From Symbiodinium natans (taxonomy: Eukaryota; Sar; Dinophyceae; Suessiales; Symbiodiniaceae): 62,000 nucleotides of DNA. The stretch covers positions 792,657 through 854,656 of the forward strand of contig CAJNDS010000447.1 in assembly GCA_905221605.1 (NCBI GenBank), written 5' to 3'. The first letter of the stretch is position 1. Each line of letters opens with the position of its first letter. Positions 1-10,264 of the stretch are shown here, one piece after another. Made by a program: the position numbers and the translations under genes. Under the pieces are notes generated by a model. It was not told the origin of the DNA. It worked only from the letters and a program-made list of their open reading frames with translations, and ran no database searches.

Positions 1-552
1 GTGGCCTAACGCACCCTGGTCAAACTGAGCAAGCATGCAGCCCTCACGATCAATCATGTGCTGTATTTCAGGCCACGCAAGCAATGAGCCCGACTCTGGG
101 CACTGCTGCGTTTCAGGCAAGTACGAGTGAGGATCAGCTGGATGTTCCAACCCCAACAGGCCCCAACATGCATCCGCGGCCTGCTGCGTTGTGTGCATTG
201 TGGTGCAGCGTGAAAATGCGGAACGCAATGACTGTATCCTTATCCAGCCGATACTTTTCATCAGAGCTCAAAGTCTCCAACCCAAAACTGACTAGTCCCG
301 TCCTTCCCCTTAGTGGTTTAGGTCCGCCATCTGTCACTCCTCTCTCTCTCAAACGATTGAACGTGGAGCATGGAGGTCCAGCAACAATGGCCTTGACCTT
401 ACCACTAGCAAGATATGCATAGAAACTGTGAAGTATGTCTAACCCATCCACCACATCAACCGATAAAATTTCCCAGCCATTTGGCAAACGTCCCAGCTCC
501 CAAGGTTTGGTTTTACCTGAGCAAAGGTGCAAAACAATGCCTTTGGCACGCT
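1..552 (-). pseudogene. Methyltransferase-like domain of the retroelement polyprotein
   Basis: The frame opens with VLHLCSGKTKPWE (an S-adenosylmethionine-site-like stretch) and then has a GPPCSTFNRLRERG motif near 340-379, resembling the Pro-Cys motif IV of C5-cytosine methyltransferases, followed by DGGPKPLRGRTG. After a second frameshift at about 165-180 the other frame carries EHPADPHSYLP, LAWPEIQHMID and FDQGALGH and reaches position 1 still open. I recall the same chain of motifs from dinoflagellate retroelement polyproteins. Whether the domain is catalytic in any element is unknown, and here it is broken. Confidence 0.6.
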
Positions 553-1070
553 CGCTTACGGGTCCTACGGTTTAGTGGCAGAACTGTGGGGTCAACGACA
601 GAAATGAGTGTGCTGGGGACCGCCTGGGCAAGCGGAAGTGATGGAGCATCAGGAGACAACTTGTGCAGCCACTGGACAAGATCCGAGTCCCTTCCCCATT
701 GGCCTACACCATCCTCAAAATCCCACTCCTTGGTGCATCCCAGTTTGAGTCCTTGAATCCTAGCACCTCTACGAAAAATTTCGGCGTGACGCTTTTCAAG
801 CTCTTGGATTAGCTCCAAACACAAATCGCAGCTTCTGTCGGTCCAGTTGACTTGGCAACCCAGCACAGTGAACATCTGACCCATTGGGCAAATTGGTAAA
901 ATGTCCTCTCCACAGACAAGTGTCCCATAAGGGTTGATGTACACAGACCTCTCACCTACAGCTCAGCCGATCTTGGTGGGCGTGCTAACCCTCAACTCCT
1001 CAGGGCCTCGTGTTCTGCGAAGCGTGTGTGTGGCTCCACCGTCTAACAACCCGGTTTTCTGATCCCCTCG
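553..1070 (-). pseudogene. Retropepsin-like protease segment (DGG type)
   Basis: Reading from about 1055 downward gives LLDGGATHTLRRTR, with the Asp codon at 1041-1043. Canonical aspartic proteases carry D(S/T)G; DGG is what I recall from dinoflagellate copia-type elements. After a TGA at 963-965 the same frame continues with a segment containing TLVCGEDILPICPMG and VLGCQVNW, the usual second half of this domain, and then a linker to near 553. There a single-base shift moves the reading frame into the methyltransferase-like domain. The ORF beginning at 944 starts at a GTG codon and is not a real start. Confidence 0.65.
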
Positions 1071-1164
1071 AACTTGTGAGATTTTTCCGACGTAGACACG
1101 CCGTTGTCATCAACTGACAATGCGCTGAGCTTACCACCTAACATGGTTTGAATGCTGCTCTTAA

Positions 1165-1557
1165 CTATGGCGTTTGCTGCGGTAGGTGCGGCAGCTGATC
1201 CACTGGGGTTTGCTTCAGGCTGATTGAGGCTTGGGCTGACGCCCCCACTGAGCTCTGCTCAGTCCCTGGCTGTGTTCTTGCGGGATCTCCCTTTTTTCCC
1301 TTTGCCTTCCCATCACCTCTTTGCGTTGGCCTACTGCGCTCATCCTTGCCGTGATTGGTGGCTCCACAACTCAACCACCTATCCTTTTTGGCTGGGTGGT
1401 GAGGCAGAGGTGGGTGCGGGGTCGGGCTGGAGGGATGGTGGCGGCCGGGGGAGGGGGCGGGTGGAGGGGGTTGGTGGAGGGACGGTGGAGAGGTGGGTGA
1501 CCCGCCGTTCACTCCGTTGGCTCGCCTTTTCCACGCGTTCACGTGGCTATTGCTCAT
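1165..1557 (-). pseudogene. Gag C-terminal segment with inactivated CCHC zinc knuckle
   Basis: The reading frame is rich in Pro, Ser and His (residues 20-55), then basic. At residues 61-74 it has the spacing of a CX2CX4HX4C knuckle, but the first Cys is Trp (TGG) and the last is Arg (CGC); the second Cys and the His remain. Each lost ligand is one substitution from a Cys codon. A Lys/Arg/Gly-rich tail follows, as in the nucleocapsid part of retroelement Gag proteins. The frame has no clear natural start and is probably the 3' part of a longer Gag-Pol ORF whose upstream part was lost at the junction with the tandem array. Confidence 0.6.
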
Positions 1558-1599
1558 GTCTTCGCTGCTGCCATGTGTGCTTGGTTCTGGCTGGTGGTC

Positions 1600-2140
1600 C
1601 CTAACAGCATGTCCTCTATCTTTCCAGCTTCACAAACTGACATACACGGAGTGTATTTGTTGATGCCCCTTTCTGCCTAACAGCATGTCTGCCATCTTTT
1701 CAGCTTAACACAAACACAGGGCGTGACATACACGGAGTGTTTGTGTTGATGCCCCTTTCTGCCTAACAGATCCTAACAGCATGTCCGCGATCTTTTCAGC
1801 TTAGCACAAACACAGGGCGTGACACATACTGAGTGTTTTTGTCAATGCCCTTTCTGCCTAACAACATGTCTGCGATCTTTTCGGCTCTCAGCTTCACAAA
1901 AACACATCGCGTGACATACACGGCGTGTTTTTGTTAATGCCTGTGCTGCCTAACAGCCTGTCTGCGATCTTTTCAGCTTAACAACAACACAGGGCGTGAC
2001 ACATACGGAGTGTTTTCTTTGATGCCCTTTCTGCCTAGCAGCATTCTCAGCTTGTCAAAAACACAGGGCATGACATGCACGGAGTGTTTTTGTTAATGCC
2101 CTTTCTGCCTAACAACAAGTCTGCGATCTTTTCAGCTTCA
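1600..2140 (+). repeat. Tandem repeat array, left part (about 6-7 units of 85-95 bp)
   Basis: Units share three blocks: GGGCGTGACATACACGGAGT, then TTTTGTTAATGCCCTTTCTG, then CCTAACAGCATGTCTGCGAT followed by CTTTTCAGCTTAACAACAAC. Unit anchors (CCTAAC) lie near 1606, 1676, 1763, 1857, 1951, 2034 and 2109. Copies differ by substitutions and small indels, and one carries a short duplication at 1762-1778. Minus-strand ORFs across the array are repeat translations, not genes. Confidence 0.95.
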
Positions 2141-2705
2141 CTTTATATTAATAGTATGCGGGCCATGAAGAGATGTATTATTGGCCCGTCACGCAGAGGT
2201 AAACGGAAAAGGCCAATTTTTAGTGTGCATTATTCGCATGAATTTCGTGCATTCACACAGTTCATGAACAAATTCATTGAATGCACGTACAAATAGTATT
2301 CTCGCGAGCTAGGTTGGATGGACCTTAATATTTTGATACGGGCTTACATTATATTCATGCGTTTACGTATAATATAACATGCTCGTAGTAAAATATAAGG
2401 CTGTTACACTCACCTGTTATCTTATTATGAGCGTACACGAGGTTAATGCTGCATCAGATGACAGGAGGAAACGGCAGTTAGATTCCAAGGTCTGGTTCAC
2501 GGATACACTACTTTCATGGTGTCTCAAGGGTGGATTCATGGGCAAGACTGACAGGTGGGGTCCCGAGGGTGGGTTCTTCGTTGAATTCTTTTGCGCCAGG
2601 CGTTAACAGGGTCTCAAGGAAAAGCTCCGTCAAGAATGAGTTCTCTTTTGGGACCTTTTGTAACCGCTAGAAAGAACCCAAGAATAGGAAAGTTCCCCCA
2701 AGAAC
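2140..2705. other. AT-rich unique segment interrupting the tandem array
   Basis: About 565 bp unlike the flanking array, with the AT-rich part at 2140-2430 and mixed composition after it. Array units end at about 2140 and resume at about 2705 in the same orientation and family, so this is either an insertion or an island left when the array grew on both sides. No ORF with coding character, terminal inverted repeat or convincing target-site duplication was found. Confidence 0.6.
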
Positions 2706-3990
2706 AGATGCTTTTGTTGATGCCCTTTCTGCCTAACAGCATGTCCGCGATCTTTTCAGCTTAACAACAACACAGGCCATGGCGTGACGCATACAGAGAG
2801 TTTTTGTCAATCCCTTTCTGCCTAACAGCATGTCTACGAACTTTTCAGCTTCACAAAAACACAGGGCGTGACATACACGGAGTGTTCTTGTAAATGCCCT
2901 TTCTGCCAAGCAGCATGTCTGCTGTCTTCTCAGCTTAGCAACAACACAGGGCGTGACATATGCTTTTGTTGCTGCCCCTTTCTGCATAAAACAGCATGGC
3001 TGCGAAGTTTTCAGCTTAACAACAACACAGGGCATGACATACACGGAGTGCTTTCTTTGAACCCCTTTTTGCCTAACAGCATGTCTGCGAAAACACAGGG
3101 CCTGACGTATTAATCCCTTTTTGCCTAACAGCATGTCTGCGATCTTTTCACCTTAACAACAACACAGGGCGTGACATGCACGGAGTGTTTTTGTTGATGC
3201 GCCTTTCTGCCTAACGGCATGTCTGCCATCTTTTCAGCTTAACACCAACACAGGCACGGAGTGCTTTTGTTAATGCCCTTCCTGCCTAACAGCATGTCTG
3301 CGAACTCGTCAACTTAACAACAACCACACAGGGCGTGACATACACGGAGTGTGTTCTGTGATGCCCTTTCTGCCTAACGGCATGTCCGCGATCTTTTCAG
3401 CTTGACAAAAGCACAGGGTGTGACATACACGGAGTGTTAATGCCTTTTCTGCCTAACAGCATGTCTGCGAACTTTTCAGCTTAGCACTACACAGCGCGTG
3501 ACATACACAGAGTGCTTTTGTTAATGCCTAACAGCATGTCCGCGAACTCTTCAGCTAAACAACAACACAGGGCGTGACATACACGGAGTGTTTTCTGTGA
3601 TGCCACAAAACACAGGGCCTGACACAGTGTGCTTTCTCTGATGCCCTTTCTGCCTTACAGCATTTCTGCGATCTGTTCAGCTTAACAAAAACCACAGGGC
3701 GTGACATACACGGAGTGTTTTTGTTAATGCCGTTTCTGCCTAACAGCATGTCTGCGAGCTTTTCAAATTAACACAACACTAGGTGTGACATGCACAGAGT
3801 ATGCTCCGTGATGACCTTTCTGCCTAACAGCATGTGTGCGACCTTTTCAGCTTAACAAAACACAGGGCGTGAGACATGCAAGGAGTGATTGTTGTTGCCT
3901 TTTCTGCCTAACAGCATGTCTGCGATGATTTCAGCTTTACAAAACACAGGGCGTGACGTACACGGAGTGTTTTTTGTTAATCAATGCCCC
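2705..3990 (+). repeat. Tandem repeat array, right part (about 15 units)
   Basis: Same unit family as 1600-2140, with anchors about every 75-90 bp (for example near 2732, 2821, 2907, 3072, 3124, 3211, 3286, 3372, 3452, 3738, 3822 and 3909). Some units are truncated, such as those near 3072 and 3525. Each full unit has CTAAC followed about 22 nt later by a pyrimidine-rich CTTTTCAG, so it resembles a branch point plus 3' splice site on the plus strand. Confidence 0.95.
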
Positions 3991-6900
3991 TCAAAGCACA
4001 AGCCAAGAGATGTCGCTCCGAGCCGCTTCGTGAGGCAATCGAGGAGCTGTGCTTGCTGGCTCTGCCTTGCCTGGCGCTCCTGGCAAGCAGAAGAGCTTTT
4101 ACAGTAGGGCGCTCTCTCGCGGTCGTGCGCGCGCGTGCACTGTCAGCTGCACACGAATCGTGGCATCGTCCCCTCAAGTATACAGCTGCCTTTGCAAGCA
4201 GCGCCTCCATGGCAGGCCCGAGCTCCTGGCGAACACCTACGGTTGGGGTTAGTGCTTATCGAGGTCTAGGTCTAGGGACAGTCGGCCTGGCAAGGGCACG
4301 ATACAACCGCAACCTGACATGGATGAACGCCTGGACCATGACAACCTCAGCGTTGCGGTGCTACTGCAAAGTTAAGCCCGCCGCCAGAGTCCTTGAGGGT
4401 CTCCAGTTTGAGCGACGCGATTTGGTAGTCCATGTCCGTTTTCTGTCCTGCTTGAACCGACACAAAAGGAAAGAATGGGTTTTTCAACTTTAGGGTTCGG
4501 GTCTAGGGCTTCTTTGCCGCCTAGCAGACTAGCCACACTCCAAAGCAGCAATGATGGCGAAGCAGTCGAACTTGCAGGACCACCAGGCCCTTCATGCCAC
4601 AGCAGGCAAGGAACAACAAACGACCAAATCACATTGGGTTCAGGTTTTCTAGGGTCACAGGTCTGGGGGTTGGGTTTAGCTTCCCGGTGGCTCTGGGACC
4701 TTCTGGCCCCGGAAGTGAGCTCGCGAACACTCGTCCGTCAAGCAGTCCTCGCAGGGAGGCTTCGACGACATCCAGCCTTGGTGTCCCCTTCTCTGTTTCT
4801 TGAGGGTTCCGGCCTGGGCATCTGGAAGATTTTGGCTCTTGTTTTGCTTTTTTCGGGGGCTTCGCAGGGATGACTTCATGGGTTAGCAAATGCTAGCAAC
4901 CCTCGCCCCACCTGAAAGCCTAAACTGCCGTAAACCCCTACACACCCTCAGCCCCGAGCCTCGGCTGAACTGAAGCCGGGAGGCTTGGCAGCAACCGCGG
5001 ACACGCAGCTCTGGGACGCAGCCACCGCCTTCTTCAGGCGCTGCTCGGCCTCGTCTGCTAGGGATGCTTAAGCTGCTTAGGCCTGCTTAGGGACTTTAGG
5101 CTGTCTTTGTATCCTTCTGCTTACGCAGCTGACAGAAAATGGCAGGGCTTAGGGTGCGGGATGGAACGTTTCTGCACGACTTTTTTTGTTCCTCCAGTTC
5201 AATTAGGGTTTACAGCCCCCATTAAGGTTGTACATCTAAATTTGAAGGAGAGGGTTTAGGGCTTAGGGCTTAAGTATAGGGCTTGTTTTCTTTATGATTC
5301 CTTTTTTTGTTGATACTTTTTACTTTTTCTGACCCCCCTTCCAACCCTACTGGCCCTAAGTCGAGCCTGCTGCAGCTCGAAACTCAGTGCTTCCTCAGCT
5401 GAGGGGGCATGCGCGTGACATCAGGGTTTTGCGTTTTTGCGTGGGGGGACTTATCGCTCTTCACTCAATATGCCACAGGTGTCAGGCAAGAACCGAACTC
5501 ACAGGCAGCAAGCATCCTCGAATGCCAAGACCAACCATCGACCAGGACAATTTTGGCTCGTTGGCTAGTATGGAGCATAGGGCTTTAAGGGCAGGGACCA
5601 GCTTAAGTTGGGGCATACTTGGATCAGAGAAGGATTTTGGCTCGGGGTGGGAAATGCCAGAACTGCCATAATAAACTCCGAGCCGTAAGAAGCATTGGCA
5701 CACAGCAAGCAAAGCTAGCCGCGCCAGTAACCCTCAAACCGCTATTTCTGAACCCTCTTAAGGGCCCGAGAGTCCTGAACCGAAGCCCCTGTAAGCCTCA
5801 ACAAACAAGAGGCGAGGTGCCAAGGCCTTGTGCTGCAGAAGGAACCGACGGTCAGACTGCTCCCCCAGAGCCTGCTCCTTGCGCGCCGCAAGGCATTTGG
5901 GAACTAATGTTGGGTTGCGGAGCCCAGTTTCCAGCCCCCAAAACCTTTCCTAAAAACATCCTCCCGTCTCTAGGTTTGACCTACTTGCAGCCAAGGATCC
6001 ATTTTGCGCATGTCTGCCTGCAATGCGCCAGCTCACGCTTCTGTCGAACAAGGAAAGTGTTCCTCTCGCCGCGGTGGAACGTTGGTAAATTAACAAACCG
6101 TTGGGTTTTGGCATCAAGTTGCTGTCTGCACGCTGCTTTTCACAGAAGTTCACTCCGTCCAGAGTAGCTCGCAAAGAAATTTGTGTAATCGATGAATTTG
6201 GGCGACAAGCTCACCAGAAATACCAACGTGTCGGCCTGCACGTTTTTAAAAAAGGCTACACATCACTACTGGAGATGAGGCATTGTGGTCTCACCGCCCC
6301 GAAAAAACGAACAATAGCATCCCAGAGTCCCAGAGAGCCGAAAAAGCTGTGAATACCGAGGAGTTTAATTGAAAAGAAATACCGAGGATTCTGCTGCCCG
6401 CCCGGCTCGAGCGAAAAAGAAGGCAGAAAACGCTTCTTGGCGTGGTCGAACAAATCGAAAAAAACAACGCTTGAAAACATGCAAAACAGAACGTTCTTCG
6501 TCAGAGACCTTTAACGAATCGAGAAATTGACAGTTCTTGCCGACATCCTAAGCACGAGTGATCAGGCCAAACAGCAAAAACAGTGCAAATACCGACGAAA
6601 AGATGGGCGTAACCAAACCGCCTCTCCCTCTTCTCCCCCTGCGCGGCCAAAGGAACACCGCTCCAACAGCTTATCGCCTGGCCTGAAACCTGCACCAGTG
6701 CTCACGACTGCCGACGATTCTCCGAGAATGTCTCTCCGGCTCGCAAGCCTTGATCTCATCCGCAAACTGGCTTCGATCGGCCTCATTGCTGATCCTTGGC
6801 AGACCACTGACAACCACTTTTGACCCCGAGCCCGGGACTGCAGCCAACCCGTTTACACACATCGCCCGATGCCCGACGGCCCAATGAGAATCTCAAAATC

Positions 6901-7508
6901 TTCCTTTCAGCCGCCTTTCAGTCGAACATCTCCGAGACGGCACGTTGCACACACCCCGGAACAAAAAGAACATCCAACAAGGGCCCCCGCCTTCCCAGGC
7001 CCACCTCACTTCCACGCTCCAAGAGCCCCCACATATCCCCACGTCTTCTGTAAGAACACCGCAAGCACAGCCGAAGGACGGTGTTCGGACGTCCCCAAAG
7101 CAGCGCAGGCCTTAGCCCAGAAAATGTGGATCTGAAGGTGTTGAGGGCTTTCCAGTGGCTTTTCTGGAGCTAATGGCTGTCCCGATATGAATGGCAACAA
7201 CTTAAAGATTTGAAACCTGCCCTCCTACGGTCTCAGGTCAGCCCGGAGTCCCTGGAGATAGCCACAGTACGAAACGGGAAAAACGAGCAGATACTCAAAT
7301 TCACCTCCGATGCCAAGAGGCTCTTATCGTTGGCCTCTCGAGCCTGCCGCAAGGGCGATTTGGGCTGTTGCTTCTTCTTTGTCTCATAGGCTTGGGGTTT
7401 AAGGCTTGGGGCTTCAGTTCATTCGCGCAGGGCGAGCAAGGTAACTACCGCGTGATTAGGAGTGGAGGCCCGGCTGCCGCGGGTTTCAGCTGCCTGCTAC
7501 TAGCTCAC
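3990..7508. other. No supportable gene; degenerate telomere-like words
   Basis: Open frames here (for example 3984-4493 plus and 5619-6167 plus) lack domains, have unlikely composition and overlap each other on both strands. The stretch contains scattered variants of TTTAGGG (4488-4512, 5240-5285, 7385-7405), typical of decayed interstitial telomeric sequence. Nothing else is supported. Confidence 0.6.
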
Positions 7509-7649
7509 GCCTCCAAGCGATCGACGCGGCCCACGAGGTCGGCTACAGTTTTCGCCATGGTGCCTTCAGCAAGTTCTGCGTCTAGCAGAACGTTGTGCGT
7601 GAAAGCTGCCTCCCGTGAAGGAAACAATGTATTCCGCGGATAGCAAAAT
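7509..7649 (-). CDS. Candidate internal exon, hypothetical protein with short coiled coil
   Basis: A 46-codon segment lies between an acceptor (CCCAG before 7649) and a donor (GTGAGC at 7508 downward). The translation has FCYPRNTLFPSREAAF near its start and ends MAKTVADLVGRVDRLE, a heptad-like run. Phase is 2 on entry and 2 on exit, so other exons must exist; none was placed with confidence. Not recognised as a known family. Confidence 0.4.
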
Positions 7650-8035
7650 CTGGGATCCACGCCAAGCTCAGTGCTGAGCCCAGTGACGATGGGCTCCGTG
7701 TCCTGAAAAGGCCTCAGCCACCAGCAGCGAAGGCATGGGCATGGAACTGGGCATGGGTTTCGTCGGCCTCTCGCGCAAACACGCATGATGAACATTGATT
7801 TGGCGGCACATCTAGGCACCTTTGGTTGATCGGGCCGGGAAAAGGATGGTTGGGACAAGCGAGTCATGGGCTGCGAGACTGCCTTGCAGCATCTTGGGCT
7901 AAGCACTCCGATTGGCAGCTTTGGGGGGGGGGGGTCAGCGCATCAGTTGCGGCAGCTTGATCAGCGTCTGGCCGTCAGACTCTCAGGCGAATGGTGATTC
8001 TGCACGTGGAGACAAAGACGAGAGACCGCGACCGA

Positions 8036-8240
8036 GACCGAGACAGAGAGAGCGAGTGAGTGAGTGAGTGAGTGAGTGAGTGAGTGAGTGAGTGAGTGAG
8101 TGAGAGAGTGAGAGGGATCGAGAGGGAGGGAGGGAGACAGAGAGAAAGACAGAGAGAGGGAGAGAGGGAGAGAGAGAGAGAGGGAGAGAGAGATGGAGCG
8201 CGAAGGGAGAGTGAGAGAGAAGGAGGGAGAGAGGAAGGAT
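8036..8240. repeat. GAGT and GA-rich microsatellite block
   Basis: A (GAGT)n run at about 8050-8105 is followed by imperfect (GA)n/(GGGA)n to about 8240. Leu/Ser-rich minus-strand ORFs here are simple-repeat artefacts. Confidence 0.9.
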
Positions 8241-8545
8241 CCAAGAGGGGGAAAGGAACGGCATCCTAGACCTCTGCGCGTCGGTTCGTATGTCAGTTTG
8301 CCTCGTTATCTTTGACAAGATGCGGAGAAGCAAAATGGGCATGCCGGTTTTGGCGGAGTTGCCTGCTTTAGCACTTGCAAGCTTTGCCATCGAGTTGGAC
8401 TGCGAATGGTCGGCTGCAGCGATTCGCTAGCGACGACGGGGTTCCCCGTCAATGCAGCGTTCAGCCGGAAAACTGCAGCCTGCCGTGCCCCCAAGGAAGG
8501 CACGTGCGGAAGAGATGCTCTATCGAGCATCCGCACAAACTCGGG

Positions 8546-9527
8546 CTAGTCCCAAGATAAGGCTAAGACTAAGAGAAAATTCAGAGCGTGGAGAATCATG
8601 CGCGCGGACTCGGAACTTATTGTTCTGGTCGCGGCAGAAGTGCCCTCTGGGTTCACACTCGTACTAGAAATGGTCGACTCCGTTGCCGGAGAGGTGGAGG
8701 CATGTGGGTAGAGCTCGGAGACTTCCCACGTCTGGCCGTCCACGTAAGGCCAGCAGGTGCTGTCGAAAAAGACCCTTCGTGCTCCGAGCAAGGCTGTGCC
8801 TTGTTGTTCTGCATCGTAGAAGTGAAAGGTCACAATCATCACCTTCTCACCAGCAGCATCCGGATATTCAAAGAATGCCACATGCCCAGGTCCGATGTAG
8901 CGGCTACCGATCGCAGACTTGTCACTCGCGGAAACGTTCAAGGCAGATCGCAGGAAATAGGAGCCCCCCGGGTTTTGTGTAGAGCTGTCAATAACCGCCA
9001 TGTCCTTGCCGTTTTTGTCCACGTATGGTCCGAAGGGGTTGGTTGATCGCCCCATGACTGTCTCGTATGTGGAAGCCAGGCCATTACAGCACTTTCCCCA
9101 AGTCCAGAACAAGTAGTAATACTGAGTCCCGCCGCATTCTTTGGGTAGGACAGCTGGCGCCTCGCCAGTGCGAGCATTTGGAAATTCAGGATCATTGGGG
9201 TCCGAGTAGCAGGTGGCAACGATCTTGTAGGCCTCTGCAACAGCAGAATTGTGGGTCACAGAACTTCTCCCGATCGTGTTAGGAGACACGAAACCATTGT
9301 CGTCGAGAAGCACGACCTGGGCTCCGCCAGGCATGTGGGAGCCCCAGACCATGTAAAGTTTTCCATCAAAACCTTCGAAGACATCAGGGTCGATGCCCAA
9401 GGCCTGTGTCGTCTCAGCAGCCCACTCCTGCTCGGTTGCATAGATTGGGGTGGTTGGCATGCCGTCGTCGTCCAAGATCAGGTTGCTGCAGGTCACCGGC
9501 TTGTCGTCAGGCACCCAGGTCTCATCC
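8546..9527 (-). CDS. GH43 family arabinanase-like glycoside hydrolase, main exon, possible GPI anchor
   Basis: Family 43 five-bladed propeller hydrolases cleave alpha-arabinosyl linkages. Visible motifs, in order: IDPDVF followed by DGKLYMVWGSH (the pKa-modulating Asp blade), GEAPAV (likely acid Glu), YYYLFWTWGKCCNG with STYETVMGRSTNPFGPYVDK (endo-arabinanase-like blade), and GPGHVAFF (His seen at the metal site in endo-arabinanases). After the fold come a Ser/Thr-rich linker and a C-terminal hydrophobic run (ILHALNFLLVLALSW), typical of a GPI-attachment signal. The first blade with the catalytic base Asp is missing, so upstream exons are needed; an acceptor (AACAG) sits just before 9527, entering in phase 2. 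The longer open frame to 9694 is probably intron. The next gene upstream on this strand is a pectinacetylesterase-like protein. Confidence 0.75.
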
Positions 9528-9784
9528 CTGTTCCCGTTTCCCACCGCCCGGCCAATGCACGCTGCACCCATCTCTGCTCCACTGCCTCGGCATTGGGTGG
9601 ATTTGGGTGGGCCGCACATTGGGACAGGGATGGGGGCGAGAGCACAAGATCCAGAACGTCTTGGAAGATGGTGGTGGGCGGGTTCTTTACCCAACCGTTT
9701 GAGGGTGCTCGATAATGCGCTCTCTCTAGCTCTCTCACTCGCTCGCTCTCTCCAATGGCTCTCAGGCGGCGCCTTTCAGCATGT

Positions 9785-9862
9785 AGACGGAGAAGTACAT
9801 TACGCAGTGGTACTTGTTCGCATTCTTCGTGGAGGTGAAGGTCGGAGAGGTCCTGCAGAATC
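9785..9862 (-). CDS. Possible upstream exon of the GH43-like gene
   Basis: The minus strand reads FTSTKNANKYHCVMYFSVYM here, resembling the strand that in endo-arabinanases reads like KYYLYYSVS after the APDV motif and just before the blade encoded at 8546-9527. Order and orientation fit. Against it, no clean GT donor could be placed at its 3' end and a TGA follows soon after. It may be a decayed or mis-delimited exon. Confidence 0.3.
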
Positions 9863-10127
9863 TGCTGTCAGGCATCATGCAGCATCAACATCAATATACG
9901 TATGCACATTGACAGCGGGTCCTGCACTTCAGCCCCGGAGCATCAAAGGAGCCTGTGGCATGCGCTCCGTTCTGCCAGTCGCACCGCGCAAAGCGTGGCC
10001 AGTTTGCGTTGTTGGCCTCAGCGTCCCAGCGCTTTGGAGTCTCAGAGCTGTTGCCCCCCGTGGTGTGGTTGTGGGTTGGTTCTATTTTCGGGTTTAGGCT
10101 TTTTAGGGCAGGGGCCGTAGACCATGG

Positions 10128-10152
10128 GGTGGGGGGGGGGGGGGGGGGGGCG
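10128..10152. repeat. Poly-G tract
   Basis: About 25 consecutive G residues on the plus strand, between the GH43-like and esterase-like genes. Several similar tracts occur in the window. Confidence 0.9.
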
Positions 10153-10264
10153 AGAACGCACAGCTCACAACCATGTATTTTCTGTTTGTTTAAACTTCGG
10201 GTGATGTGACTCACGGAATCTCAGGGGGTCAGCACCAACGAAAACCGAGCTTCCACGGGACCGT

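Larger units (their letters stand above)
1..1557 (-). mobile_element. Degraded dinoflagellate copia-like retroelement, truncated at the window edge
   Basis: On the minus strand, in order, the sequence encodes a proline-rich Gag tail with a zinc-knuckle relic, a retropepsin-like protease core, and a domain with DNA-cytosine-methyltransferase-like motifs that runs off the left edge. This Gag, protease, methyltransferase-like order matches what I recall of multi-copy dinoflagellate Ty1/copia-type polyproteins; that is recall, not a search. The element is dead: two zinc ligands are substituted, a TGA interrupts the protease region at 963-965, and reading frames shift near 553 and near 165-180. 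Integrase, reverse transcriptase and RNase H would lie beyond position 1. No LTR is recognisable, and the 5' side abuts the tandem array that starts near 1600. Confidence 0.75.

Noticed and set aside
2733-3134. 133-codon minus-strand ORF
   Set aside because: Translation of the tandem array; units are not frame-conserved.
7975-8390. Leu/Ser-rich minus-strand ORFs
   Set aside because: Translation of GAGT/GA microsatellite.
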